IMG/VR virus record: IMGVR_UViG_3300042691_037543
Coordinates: 20,737 to 84,736 of that record
Source of the DNA: a virus
Strand: one strand, 5' to 3'
Length of the DNA stretch: 64,000 bases
The position numbers and the translations under genes were made by a program. The notes under the pieces are model-generated. The model had not been told where the DNA came from and did no database searches. It saw only the letters and a list, made by a program, of their open reading frames with translations. This document shows, in pieces, positions 7,986 through 15,729 of the stretch (position 1 is the stretch's first letter; each line of letters begins with the position of its first letter).

Positions 7986-9597
7986 CCTGAGCATCGAAGG
8001 GTTCTGCGGCATCGGCTCGCGCGCCAACGTGGCGTTCCCACAAACGGGCCTCGTGCTCGTGACGGGCCGCAACGGGTACGGCAAGAGTACGTTGATCGAA
8101 TCCGTCTCCCACGCCGTGTGGGGCGAGGGTGTGTTTCGCACCGGGTCGCTGTGGGCGGACAAGGGCACCATCGAGCTGCACACACACGACGGCTCGATGG
8201 TGCACAGACAACGCGCGGGCTCGCGTACGTCGGGGCAGTTGTACCGGCACGGCAGTACGTCGCTGTTCGACACCGCTACGAAGATGAACGAGGCGGCAGC
8301 GACGGCGTTCGGGTCACACGACGCGTGGCGCACGACGCACATCATCGAGCCCAGCGACGCGGCGATGTTCACGCGCGCAAGCGACACGGTGCGAAAGCAC
8401 GTCTTGGAGGGGCTTCTCGGGCTGAGCGTCTACGACGACGCCCTGGTGAAGTCCCGCACGTTCCGCAAGGCAGCAGACCGGGTACGCGAAGACACGGCGA
8501 ACAAGATCGCCGAGATTCGCGGTCGCCTGGAGACGCTCAACAACGTGTACAGCGCGTCCAAGTCGGCCCGCTCGAAAGAGGAGCTCACCGCGATCATCGA
8601 CGACGCCACCGCGCGCATAGACGCCCTGCAACAGCGCATCACGGAGTGCGACGACAAGGTGGGCGATCTGCGGTCGTCGGCCCAAAACCTACGCAGCTCC
8701 GAAGCGGTGCTGGTTGCGAAGCTGCACAACATCCACCGCGTAGCCGTGCACGGCGACCGGGTGTGTCCCCTGTGCGGCAGCACCGTCGGTGACGACGTGG
8801 CCAAGGGGATCAATGATGCCGCGACTGCCGAAGAACACGAAGTGAAAGCCCAACTTGCGGAGCTGCGAGAGAAAGCCCACCTGTGCGAAGCCGAGTTGAG
8901 CACGCAGTTGCTCGTGCAGGGCGACACGCGCCGGGATCAGGTGGCCCAGCAAGGCCGGCAAGACGCGGCGCGCCGCGAGCTCGACATCGTTCAGAAGGCC
9001 GAGGGCATTCGCGAGCGCATGGAGGCCGAGCAGGCACAGCTCGACGTGCTGAACGACAAGCTCGCGAACTCCATGACCGACGTAGACCTGTACGCGACCG
9101 CCGAGAAGATTCTCGGGGTGCGTGGTGTGCGCGCGCACATCCTCGACAACGCGGTCAACGCGCTCGGGCACTTCGCGGCGCAATGGATGTCGCAGCTCTC
9201 CGACAACGAGATGAGCGTCTCCGTGCAGTCCTACACGGAGAACACCCGCGGCGACGCCCGCAACGCTATCTCCATCTCGCTGCTGCGCGGTGACCGCACG
9301 ACGCCGTACGCCGCCTGCTCTCGCGGTGAGCAGCGCCGCATCGACATCGCCGTGACGCTCGCGCTGGCCGACATTCAGTCGTCCGCGACGGCGCACCCGA
9401 CGGGCACGCTGTTCGTAGACGAGATCATGGACGGGCTCGACTACGCCGGGGCTCTCGCAACGCTGAGCTGTCTCGCGAAGATGGCAGCCAAGCGTTGCGT
9501 AGTGGTAATTACTCACAAGGCGAGCGTGCAGCTCGCCGCGAAGGCTGCGGCGCACTTCATGTTCGTGGCGCCGGGGGTTATCGAAAGGGCGAAGTAA
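7972..9597 (+). CDS. sbcC: SbcC/gp46-like recombination ATPase
   Basis: A 541-aa SMC-like ATPase. It has Walker A GRNGYGKST at residues 32-40, then a coiled-coil arm with a zinc hook CPLC at about residue 265, then a second coiled-coil arm. The ABC signature-like CSRGEQRR is at about 449 and Walker B LFVDEIMDGLD at about 480. It is about half the length of bacterial SbcC and close to T4 gp46 (about 560 aa), so the coiled-coil arms are short. It forms the end-resection complex with the SbcD-like protein. The stop TAA shares a base with the next ATG at 9597. Confidence 0.9.
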   Translation: MKISDLSIEGFCGIGSRANVAFPQTGLVLVTGRNGYGKSTLIESVSHAVWGEGVFRTGSLWADKGTIELHTHDGSMVHRQRAGSRTSGQLYRHGSTSLFDTATKMNEAAATAFGSHDAWRTTHIIEPSDAAMFTRASDTVRKHVLEGLLGLSVYDDALVKSRTFRKAADRVREDTANKIAEIRGRLETLNNVYSASKSARSKEELTAIIDDATARIDALQQRITECDDKVGDLRSSAQNLRSSEAVLVAKLHNIHRVAVHGDRVCPLCGSTVGDDVAKGINDAATAEEHEVKAQLAELREKAHLCEAELSTQLLVQGDTRRDQVAQQGRQDAARRELDIVQKAEGIRERMEAEQAQLDVLNDKLANSMTDVDLYATAEKILGVRGVRAHILDNAVNALGHFAAQWMSQLSDNEMSVSVQSYTENTRGDARNAISISLLRGDRTTPYAACSRGEQRRIDIAVTLALADIQSSATAHPTGTLFVDEIMDGLDYAGALATLSCLAKMAAKRCVVVITHKASVQLAAKAAAHFMFVAPGVIERAK

Positions 9598-10274
9598 TGA
9601 GCGACCGCGTGGAGTTTCAGAAGGTAGGCAACCTGACGGTCGGGCTCGTCCCGCTCAGCCGGCTGGTGCAGCGTCGGACGAACTACCGACAGATGAGCGA
9701 CCGCGACTACGCGGCGCTCAAGACGGCGATCTCCACGTTCGGGTTCAGCACGGTCATCGCCGTGCGGCTCGCTGCCGACGGTGAGCACTACGAAGTCATC
9801 GACGGCCACCACCGCTGGCGCGCGGCGAAGGAGCTGGAGATGGACAGCATCCCGGCGGCCCTGGTCAACACCGACGACGACATGGCCGACGTAGCCATGC
9901 TCTCTTTCAACGTCTCGGGCGACGTGTTGCCCGACGTGCTGATGGAGATGCTCCGCGAGATGAGCTCGCGCGTCGCGTCCTCCGTGGTGGAGGCGCACGC
10001 GGGGTTCAGCGATGGGTTCATCGAGGAAGCGATCCGCGCCGCCGAGGGCGCCGTGTCGGCCGTCGCCCCGCCGAAGGAACCCAAGGCACGCGCGACTCCG
10101 AAGGAGCCCACCGTCGATCGCATCGAGCCGGTGCCGACCATCACCGTGCTGCTCACGCGGCAGATGGCCCGAGCCATCGAGGCGATTCGCAAGGACCGCA
10201 GCTACGACTCGTCGATGAGCGACGCCGACGTGCTCACGGCTGTGATGCTCGATACGGCGATGGGCGATGCCTAA
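9597..10274 (+). CDS. ParB/Srx-domain protein
   Basis: A 225-aa protein starting at ATG 9597. The N-terminal half is a ParB/sulfiredoxin-like domain: VPLSRLVQRRTNYRQM, then the hallmark EVIDGHHRWRAAKEL at about residues 63-77. A Pro/Lys-rich linker leads to a C-terminal helical segment. ParB-type domains bind DNA sites, and relatives bind or hydrolyse nucleotides; phage copies act in partition, transcription control or as nucleases. No ParA is visible in the window. The dyad sites at 63789-63987 are possible targets by inference only. Confidence 0.8.
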   Translation: MSDRVEFQKVGNLTVGLVPLSRLVQRRTNYRQMSDRDYAALKTAISTFGFSTVIAVRLAADGEHYEVIDGHHRWRAAKELEMDSIPAALVNTDDDMADVAMLSFNVSGDVLPDVLMEMLREMSSRVASSVVEAHAGFSDGFIEEAIRAAEGAVSAVAPPKEPKARATPKEPTVDRIEPVPTITVLLTRQMARAIEAIRKDRSYDSSMSDADVLTAVMLDTAMGDA

Positions 10275-10662
10275 GAAAGCCAAGCCCTCGGCCGAGGCAA
10301 CGCGCCGGGCGAAAGGGTCGCGGCGTAAGGGGCAGACCTACGAGCGTGAAAACGCCAACCGGCTCAAGTCGGTGTGGCCAGATGCCAAGCGCGGCATCGG
10401 TCAGGCGCGGAGCGCGAAAGAGGTGGCCGACGTAGAGGGCACCCCCTACTGGATCGAAGCGAAGCATCACAAGCGCGTCAACATTCGGGCGGCCTTCAAC
10501 CAGGGCACAGAGGCCACCGATGGGCGCCCGGTCGTCGTGGTGAGCCGCGACACGAACAAGCCGCCCGATCTTGTGACCATGAGCTTCGACGAGTGGCTCC
10601 GCTTGGTCGCAGAGTTGGCGAAGCTGCGGAAGGTCGTCGATGACTACTTGGACAAGGTGTAG
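10267..10662 (+). CDS. PD-(D/E)XK nuclease, Holliday-junction-resolvase-like
   Basis: A 131-aa protein starting at ATG 10267 inside the end of the ParB-like gene. A very basic N-terminus precedes the catalytic pattern D at about 55 followed by WIEAKHHKR at about 62-70, which is the ExK of the PD-(D/E)XK fold. An R..GxxxAR segment lies before it, as in archaeal Hjc and phage resolvases. A conserved strand VVVVSRD follows. It most likely resolves branched intermediates left by the recombination genes before packaging. A restriction-type or repair nuclease of the same fold cannot be excluded. Confidence 0.72.
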   Translation: MPKKAKPSAEATRRAKGSRRKGQTYERENANRLKSVWPDAKRGIGQARSAKEVADVEGTPYWIEAKHHKRVNIRAAFNQGTEATDGRPVVVVSRDTNKPPDLVTMSFDEWLRLVAELAKLRKVVDDYLDKV

Positions 10663-10664
10663 CC

Positions 10665-10973
10665 GTGGCCTGCCGATGTGAGCACTGCGATGAGTTTCAC
10701 CCGCGGGCCCACGACTTGTGTGAGTTCTGCGAGGAGCACTGCCCGCACATGATCGAACCGCAGGGAAACTTCGTCGAAGGCTTCCTCGGCATTCAGCGGT
10801 GGCACGCGCACCGGGCCAAGTCGTACCTCGACGATATGGCTGTAGACGGCTCCGTCCATGCCGGCACGCTGATGCGACACGGCATGGACGGAGTCTTGCG
10901 CGACCTACGCTTGCTGAAAGAGTCGCGTGAGCTCGACCGAGGCTTTCTTAGAAGTCTCGATCGAACGCAGTAG
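10665..10973 (+). CDS. Small zinc-ribbon-like protein
   Basis: A 102-aa protein, GTG start at 10665, two bases after the previous stop. The N-terminus is rich in Cys/His: CxCxxC, then CxxCxxHCPH within the first 30 residues, resembling a zinc-binding knuckle pair. The remainder is helical and charged. No specific family was recognised. It is the last gene of the early plus-strand block and converges on the endolysin, leaving only five bases between the two stops. Confidence 0.7.
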   Translation: MACRCEHCDEFHPRAHDLCEFCEEHCPHMIEPQGNFVEGFLGIQRWHAHRAKSYLDDMAVDGSVHAGTLMRHGMDGVLRDLRLLKESRELDRGFLRSLDRTQ

Positions 10974-10978
10974 GCACG

Positions 10979-11959
10979 CTACTTGTTGAGCGCCAGGATG
11001 GCTTGCGTCGTGGCGGGGCCGACGATGCCGTCAACCTTGAGCCCCGCATCGCGCTGAAATGCCTGTATGGCGCCGGCACCGCCGTACCCGGCTCGTTGCA
11101 GCTTGCAGGCGAGCACGAAGGCGATCCGCCCTTCTTCGTCGGAGCGCGTGGGCAGCGCCCATCCGAAGCTGAGCGGGTGGCGGAGTGCGCCCGCGATGGT
11201 GTCCGTACGGCTGACATGGTGCAGCTGATAGTACGGCGCCCAATCCACGTCGGTTAGGTCCGCGGGCCCGTCGGGGGCGTCCGGGCGAATGCCCAGGTTC
11301 CGCACGCCGTCACGCCACGAGGCCAGGGCGCGCGCCTCGCGCCGCGGGAGGGCGCCCCGGTGCGCCATGCCGGCGTCACCCGCGGCGCCCGCGGCGTAGA
11401 CCTGCGCGGCCGACAGACGCACGGGCGACCGCGCCCCCAACCACGCCGCCCACGGGTAGGTGGTGTGGAAGCTGGGGTGATCGTACGCGGTGTGCCACTG
11501 AAGAAGCTGCGGGTAGGCTGCCTCGACAGCCTTCAACGACTCTTCGATGGCTTCCTTGAGACGCGACCGCTGTGAAGCATCCGGCGGCGTCTTCCAGTCC
11601 GCCTCGGCGTTCCACATGGTCGCGTCGGCGCCCGCGTCGGCTGCGGCGCCGGCACAACGAAGAAACTGCCCGATCGCCCACTTCGTGTTGCGCCCGCCTT
11701 TGGTGACGGACCGCGCCGTGCCATCGACGCCGCAGCCGATGACGAGTCGGTAGCCCTCGCCGCGAAGCAGCGACACGAGACGCTTCGGGGTCCAAGTGTG
11801 GAGCTGTACGGCTTCTGGTCGCGCCTCGGCAAGCAGCTTGGCGACTTCGACGGTGTAGGCGTTGTGAATCCCGCCGGAAGGACTCCAGAGGGTCGGCACA
11901 AGACCACGGAACGGCGCGCCGCCCACGGCGGCGTCGGGCACAGCAGGGTTGCTCGTCAT
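10979..11959 (-). CDS. Endolysin: glycoside-hydrolase-like domain plus peptidoglycan-binding domain
   Basis: A 326-aa protein, ATG start at 11959. The C-terminal ~45 residues form a PG_binding_1 domain (AIQAFQRDAGLKVDGIVGP). The N-terminal ~230 residues look like an alpha/beta barrel hydrolase, with an acidic strand end MWNAEADWK that could hold the catalytic Glu/Asp. There is no signal peptide, so export needs a holin or lysis by accumulation. It degrades peptidoglycan at the end of infection. It is the only minus-strand gene inside the plus-strand arm, with 5 bp to its convergent neighbour and 25 bp to its divergent one, so it must have its own promoter near 11960-11985. Confidence 0.82.
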   Translation of the reverse strand: MTSNPAVPDAAVGGAPFRGLVPTLWSPSGGIHNAYTVEVAKLLAEARPEAVQLHTWTPKRLVSLLRGEGYRLVIGCGVDGTARSVTKGGRNTKWAIGQFLRCAGAAADAGADATMWNAEADWKTPPDASQRSRLKEAIEESLKAVEAAYPQLLQWHTAYDHPSFHTTYPWAAWLGARSPVRLSAAQVYAAGAAGDAGMAHRGALPRREARALASWRDGVRNLGIRPDAPDGPADLTDVDWAPYYQLHHVSRTDTIAGALRHPLSFGWALPTRSDEEGRIAFVLACKLQRAGYGGAGAIQAFQRDAGLKVDGIVGPATTQAILALNK

Positions 11960-11984
11960 GGTGCGAGCCTAGCAGGAGCAAAGC

Positions 11985-12467
11985 ATGAGCGAGCTGGTCG
12001 TAGAACCGATCCCTGTCGTGAGCCTAGAGAGCTTGTCTCCCACATCCGTCAGCGTGGGCCCCAGCAGCTTCCTGTGCGCGGTGTGCAGGGTGACACAGCG
12101 TGAAATGTACAACAACGGGCTGTTCATTATCGCACCATGTATCGGGGACAACGGTGTGGTTCGGCGAGCGGTGAACCACCCGGTACTTTGGCTTTGTCAC
12201 CAATGCGGGTCGTCGGCCCCGAGGATGGTCAGGGACGATTGCTGGTTTATAACAACCACGCCACAAGCCCACCACCCTTTCATCGTGCGTGTGTCGATGC
12301 ACCTCGCCAGTCAAAAGACCAAAGACGGGCGGGATATTGCCCTGCTGGCACGGCGTGCGATGGACTTCGAGGGTCCGTTCACATGGCGGCTCGTTGGCCC
12401 GCACGAAGCGGCCATCGCCTACTACGAGGCTGTCGCGACGATGGTGGTGATGACACATGGAGATTGA
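11985..12467 (+). CDS. Small Cys-rich array protein 1 (CxxC pairs)
   Basis: A 160-aa protein; ATG 11985 is preceded by CAGGAG. A disordered Val/Ser-rich N-terminus leads to CAVC and CHQC pairs about 38 residues apart, a zinc-ribbon-like arrangement. A beta-type core (FIVRVSMHLAS) and a C-terminal helix (EAAIAYYEAVATMVV) follow. The function is unknown. It shares its layout (Cys-rich head, Trp-containing beta core, terminal helix) with the proteins at 12457, 12890, 15730, 16226, 16709, 17155 and 17465. Its 3' end overlaps the next gene by 11 bases. Confidence 0.75.
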   Translation: MSELVVEPIPVVSLESLSPTSVSVGPSSFLCAVCRVTQREMYNNGLFIIAPCIGDNGVVRRAVNHPVLWLCHQCGSSAPRMVRDDCWFITTTPQAHHPFIVRVSMHLASQKTKDGRDIALLARRAMDFEGPFTWRLVGPHEAAIAYYEAVATMVVMTHGD

Positions 12468-12897
12468 ATACTTTAATGAAAGAGTGGTGATGAGCGGATT
12501 CGGCGACGCAGTCCGCTTTTACGAAGGTGAGTCGCGGAAAAGCTGCATGATCTGCCGCAAGAACACTGAGAATACATCGACAACAAGAATGCTGTTCCTG
12601 CGCCGCATCGGCTACGAAGTCGTGGACTTCGGCCCCCTGTGTGGAGCCTGCCTCTCAGGCACGAGAAGCGTGAACCTCCACTGCGGCGCGCGATCCGCAC
12701 AAGTGCACTTCGTGCGCGGATTCCTCGCGGTGTGGCGAACCACACAGGAATCTTGGCGGCACGTCGTCGGTAGTTGGGACGCAATCGGCGGCGGGTGGCG
12801 CTGCGCCATCGTCGCGGGCTCTGTCGAAGAAGCTGACCAGTTCGCGTCCGCATCATTGACTGCCTTGATGATGTCGCTGGAAGACACGCGTGAATAA
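12457..12897 (+). CDS. Small Cys-rich array protein 2
   Basis: A 146-aa protein; the start is ATG 12457 overlapping the previous gene (an in-frame ATG at 12490 is an alternative). The head contains CMIC and CGAC pairs about 29 residues apart. The core has paired Trp-rich strands (VHFVRGFLAVWRTT, then GGGWRCAIV). The C-terminus is a helix (EEADQFASASLTALMMSLE). No known family was recognised, but the layout matches its neighbours. The last codons overlap the next gene. Confidence 0.72.
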   Translation: MEIEYFNERVVMSGFGDAVRFYEGESRKSCMICRKNTENTSTTRMLFLRRIGYEVVDFGPLCGACLSGTRSVNLHCGARSAQVHFVRGFLAVWRTTQESWRHVVGSWDAIGGGWRCAIVAGSVEEADQFASASLTALMMSLEDTRE

Positions 12898-13447
12898 CGA
12901 CCCCGAGCACCTTCTGAACGTCGCGAACGTGCTGTTTTGCAACCGCCCGTGTGTACACTGCGGTACCGCCTGCTTTCATATAAGCGTCCTGGGTGAGACG
13001 CCGCCGGCTCTCGTATGCGTGCGTATGCCCGACATGCCGTGGGTTGTGGACGAAGCCGATCCCCAAAAAGGGCCGTGCTCGTGGTGCCGAAGCTACGCGC
13101 GTGTACGGCGCAACGGCCGCAGCGTGCGGGCAGGCGCTTGGGGTATGCTTCCGACATGGAAGCTGTGTAAATTCCGCTTCGGTTGGGTGATGGGGCCACA
13201 CCTCTACTTCGCGGTCGGTAGACCCGTGCCGGGTGACCCCGGCCGTGTCGCCGAAATTGCGCTGCGCGTGTTGACCATCCCCGGTCGAGTAAGAGGCGAC
13301 TTCCACAACTTTCACTTGATAAATTTCAGCGGGACACGCGCAGTGGTGCAACCGATAAACAAGCGGTGGACGCACCCTAGTGTAGCTGCGTTCATAAAAG
13401 ACACAGCGACGGCGCTCGCTGTTTCTCTAACACTGTCCACGGAGTAA
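12890..13447 (+). CDS. Small Cys-rich array protein 3
   Basis: A 185-aa protein starting at GTG/ATG around 12890. The head has CVHCGTAC and CSWC, which look metal-binding. The core contains strands such as HLYFAVGRPV and FHNFHLINF, and the terminal helix begins HPSVAAFIKDTATALAV. The function is unknown. It is a member of the local set with shared architecture and is followed four bases later by the dATP/dGTP diphosphohydrolase-domain gene. Confidence 0.72.
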   Translation: MNNDPEHLLNVANVLFCNRPCVHCGTACFHISVLGETPPALVCVRMPDMPWVVDEADPQKGPCSWCRSYARVRRNGRSVRAGAWGMLPTWKLCKFRFGWVMGPHLYFAVGRPVPGDPGRVAEIALRVLTIPGRVRGDFHNFHLINFSGTRAVVQPINKRWTHPSVAAFIKDTATALAVSLTLSTE

Positions 13448-13451
13448 AAAG

Positions 13452-14624
13452 ATGGAGCTCTCACTCGAAAAGCACTTCACGAAGCTCTACCGCACTATGC
13501 TCGACAAGCCCGCGGAGGTATTCGCGCTCCGCGGCGCGGTTGGGGTGGCCATCGTGCACTGGCTGGATTCCGGCTGGAACGTGTACCTGCCCGGTGAACC
13601 GTTGGTGCGGCGTCACTGGGCCGATTACCCCGAAGCTCGTCAGGCTATCGAGGCGTTGGTGGTCCGTGTTGGTGGGATGCTTTTCGCTGGGCGCCCGCTG
13701 ACGCACCCGAATGTGTCGATGAGCTGTGGTGAGCGTGGTGGGCCGGGAAAAGGGCGCTTGGTGTACCGCGTTCGCGTCGGCGCGGACCAGGAGGTATTCG
13801 ACGACGCGAACGCGGCAGCGCTGCGATGGATGATCGCCGTTGCCGAGTACGCGGAGACGCCTGCGGAGACGCCGGCCGAGCCCTACGTCCGCCCGCTCAA
13901 CAAGCAAGACTTCGACGTGCACGACGAGATGAACCCCGACGGCACCGTCAGGTGCACGGTGTACGCGCTTCGGAACGGCCAGGGGCTCCGTATCGCGTAC
14001 TGGCCCTCCGAGGGGATGTACGAAGCGTACGATGTTAACGAGACGTTGCAGTACACGGGCTACTTCTGCGCGGTAGAGTTCGATGCCGCAATCGACAAGC
14101 TGCGGCAGGTTGCTGTGCAGTCATTGGCTGCGTATCATCTGCCTTTCAAGCTAGACGGCGCGACCCGCCGCGCCGTCGAGAGCCCTGACGGCAAGCGCTG
14201 GACGTTCGCGTCTGCGGAGAACGCGCAGCGCTATTGGTTGGCGAGCATCGCGGGGCACATACCGCCGGCCACCACCCCGGAGCCCGCCGAGCCTAGTGCG
14301 GTGCCGGTCGAGTCCACCGACGACGAAGGAGGGAAGAAGTACGACGGCGGCAAGCCCGACTACGCACTCCTTCCGCCGCTCGCGATCGATGCGATGGTGC
14401 GCGTGCTCACCTACGGGGCGAAGAAGTACGGCCCCGACAACTGGCGCAAGGTGCCCGACCTGCGGCGCCGGTACCTCTCCGCGCTGCTGCGGCATGTCTT
14501 CGCGCACATGCGGGGCGAGACGCGCGACCCCGAGACGGGGGAGAACCACCTCGCGCACGCGCTGTGCTGCGTGGCCTTCATTCTTGAGCTCGACGAGGAG
14601 AGCGCGACCTCTGGGAAGGCGTGA
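13452..14624 (+). CDS. dATP/dGTP diphosphohydrolase-domain protein (DUF5664-like) with novel N-terminal region
   Basis: A 390-aa protein. The C-terminal ~90 residues match the phage dATP/dGTP diphosphohydrolase (MazZ-like, all-alpha NTP pyrophosphatase) domain: KYDGGKPDYALLPP, VLTYGAKKYGPDNWRKV, LLRHVFAHMRGE and HLAHALCCVAFI. These helices hold the Glu/Asp/His metal sites. The first ~290 residues are not recognised. They seem to contain repeated alpha/beta units, each ending in a helix after a Glu/Asp (DDANAAALRWMIAVAEY; DAAIDKLRQVAVQSLAAY; ENAQRYWLASIAGH), joined by Pro/Glu/Thr linkers. The likely role is trimming dNTP pools during infection. The start is ATG 13452. Confidence 0.78.
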   Translation: MELSLEKHFTKLYRTMLDKPAEVFALRGAVGVAIVHWLDSGWNVYLPGEPLVRRHWADYPEARQAIEALVVRVGGMLFAGRPLTHPNVSMSCGERGGPGKGRLVYRVRVGADQEVFDDANAAALRWMIAVAEYAETPAETPAEPYVRPLNKQDFDVHDEMNPDGTVRCTVYALRNGQGLRIAYWPSEGMYEAYDVNETLQYTGYFCAVEFDAAIDKLRQVAVQSLAAYHLPFKLDGATRRAVESPDGKRWTFASAENAQRYWLASIAGHIPPATTPEPAEPSAVPVESTDDEGGKKYDGGKPDYALLPPLAIDAMVRVLTYGAKKYGPDNWRKVPDLRRRYLSALLRHVFAHMRGETRDPETGENHLAHALCCVAFILELDEESATSGKA

Positions 14625-14833
14625 TGCGTGGCGTTGCCGAAGTGCTCAATGTGGTCGCGTATGTGACCATTCCTATGTTCGGCGTAGCGCTCTCGTTCTA
14701 CGCACTCATCGCGGTAGGCCCGATGCCAACGCAGAAGGCTATCTGCGCCGTGGTGCTCCATACGGGCGCGTGGCTCAACATCCTGGTTGCGTACCTGCAT
14801 GAGTATGCGAGCAGGCACTACGGCGAGGGCTGA
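14624..14833 (+). CDS. Small membrane protein with two transmembrane segments
   Basis: A 69-aa protein; ATG 14624 shares a base with the previous TGA (a GTG at 14621 is also in frame), with GGGAAGGC upstream. Two hydrophobic stretches are visible, about residues 6-30 (VVAYVTIPMFGVALSFYALI) and 40-60. The tail is short and charged. The size and topology fit small phage holins or other inner-membrane effectors, but nothing specific supports holin function and the endolysin is about 2.7 kb away on the other strand. Confidence 0.65.
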   Translation: MRGVAEVLNVVAYVTIPMFGVALSFYALIAVGPMPTQKAICAVVLHTGAWLNILVAYLHEYASRHYGEG

Positions 14834-14835
14834 CC

Positions 14836-14858
14836 CCCCACCGCGCTGTGCGGTGGGG
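14836..14858 (+). terminator. Strong G+C hairpin after the membrane-protein gene
   Basis: A perfect 9-bp stem (CCCCACCGC/GCGGTGGGG) with a 5-nt loop begins three bases after the stop at 14833. No T-run follows, so it may be a processing or attenuating hairpin rather than a true intrinsic terminator. Confidence 0.5.
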
Positions 14859-14886
14859 TGACAACGGATCGAAAGGAACACAGACG

Positions 14887-15222
14887 ATGAATACTCAACA
14901 ATACGAAGAAGAAGTCCGTCGAACTACGCCCAGCACTACCAGCGACGCGCAGGGGTGGTCGCTCGTCGGGCTCGGGCTCGCGGGAGAAGCCGGCGAGGTG
15001 GTCGAGCTCATCAAGAAGCACGTTCACCACGGGCGCGGGCTCGACCGCGAGAATCTGCTGAAAGAGCTCGGGGACGTGCTCTGGTACCTCACGCTCGGGG
15101 CACATCTCGGCGGCTTCACGCTCGAAGAAGTGATGGACGCGAACATCGCGAAGTTGCGTGCGCGCTTCCCCCACGGCTGGAGCGCCGAGGCGGCGAACGC
15201 GAAGGCCGACGAGAAGCGCTGA
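14887..15222 (+). CDS. mazG: MazG-like nucleotide pyrophosphohydrolase
   Basis: A 111-aa protein; ATG 14887 is preceded by GAAAGGA. The sequence shows the MazG signature: GLGLAGEAGEVVELIKKHVHHG, then LLKELGDVLWYLTLGA. These are the two EExxE/ExxD-type helices that bind magnesium. It is single-domain, like many phage MazG proteins, versus two domains in E. coli. It hydrolyses NTP or dNTP to NMP and pyrophosphate, and may also lower (p)ppGpp or clear non-canonical nucleotides. It lies close to the other nucleotide pyrophosphatase domain at 13452-14624, suggesting pool control as a function of this region. Confidence 0.88.
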   Translation: MNTQQYEEEVRRTTPSTTSDAQGWSLVGLGLAGEAGEVVELIKKHVHHGRGLDRENLLKELGDVLWYLTLGAHLGGFTLEEVMDANIAKLRARFPHGWSAEAANAKADEKR

Positions 15223-15242
15223 CACACCCACGCGAGCGCGTA

Positions 15243-15263
15243 CGCGCGGTGCGACTCCGCGCG
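15243..15263 (+). other. Intergenic hairpin upstream of the coiled-coil protein
   Basis: A 7-bp stem (CGCGCGG/CCGCGCG) with a 7-nt loop lies in the 63-base gap between the MazG-like gene and 15286. It sits just ahead of the ribosome site (GGAGGGAG), so it could modulate translation or be a processing site. Confidence 0.4.
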
Positions 15264-15285
15264 GTGGGGCCAGGAGGGAGAGGCG

Positions 15286-15699
15286 ATGAATGACACCGAC
15301 TTGCGCGCCGAGTTGGCTCGCGTGACCAAAGAGCGTGACGAACTCTTGCGCTGGAAGCGATGGACCGTCGCACGCGAGATGGTGCTCGTGATGGGCAAGT
15401 CCATGAATCGCGAAGACCGCGAGCAGTCGGTCAGGTGGCACTTTGCGTTGACTCGCTACGGGGTCAGCCTGCGCTGCGAGCGCCAAGGGGCACGTCTGGT
15501 GATGTCCGTAGTACAAGACAAGCTCGGCATCCCCGCTGCCCGTCTGTCCGGCGTCGAATTGTCCCGAGAGCCCCCTCTCAGTAGCGCGATGACCCGGCGG
15601 TTGTGCAGACTCATCGGTGTGGACCCGAAACCGCTGCTTCGGGAGAGGGCGGACGCACTGCGCGCGATGATGAAGCTCGCGGGTAGTGTGCGGCCGTGA
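15286..15699 (+). CDS. Hypothetical protein with N-terminal coiled coil
   Basis: A 137-aa protein; ATG 15286 sits behind a strong GGAGGGAGAGG ribosome site. The first ~25 residues form a charged coiled coil (LRAELARVTKERDELLRWK). The rest is basic and helical with a Pro-rich turn. Not recognised. It lies between the MazG-like gene and the second group of small Cys-rich array genes. Confidence 0.7.
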   Translation: MNDTDLRAELARVTKERDELLRWKRWTVAREMVLVMGKSMNREDREQSVRWHFALTRYGVSLRCERQGARLVMSVVQDKLGIPAARLSGVELSREPPLSSAMTRRLCRLIGVDPKPLLRERADALRAMMKLAGSVRP

Positions 15700-15729
15700 A
15701 TAGATCACTTAAAAAGAAACGAGGCTGCG

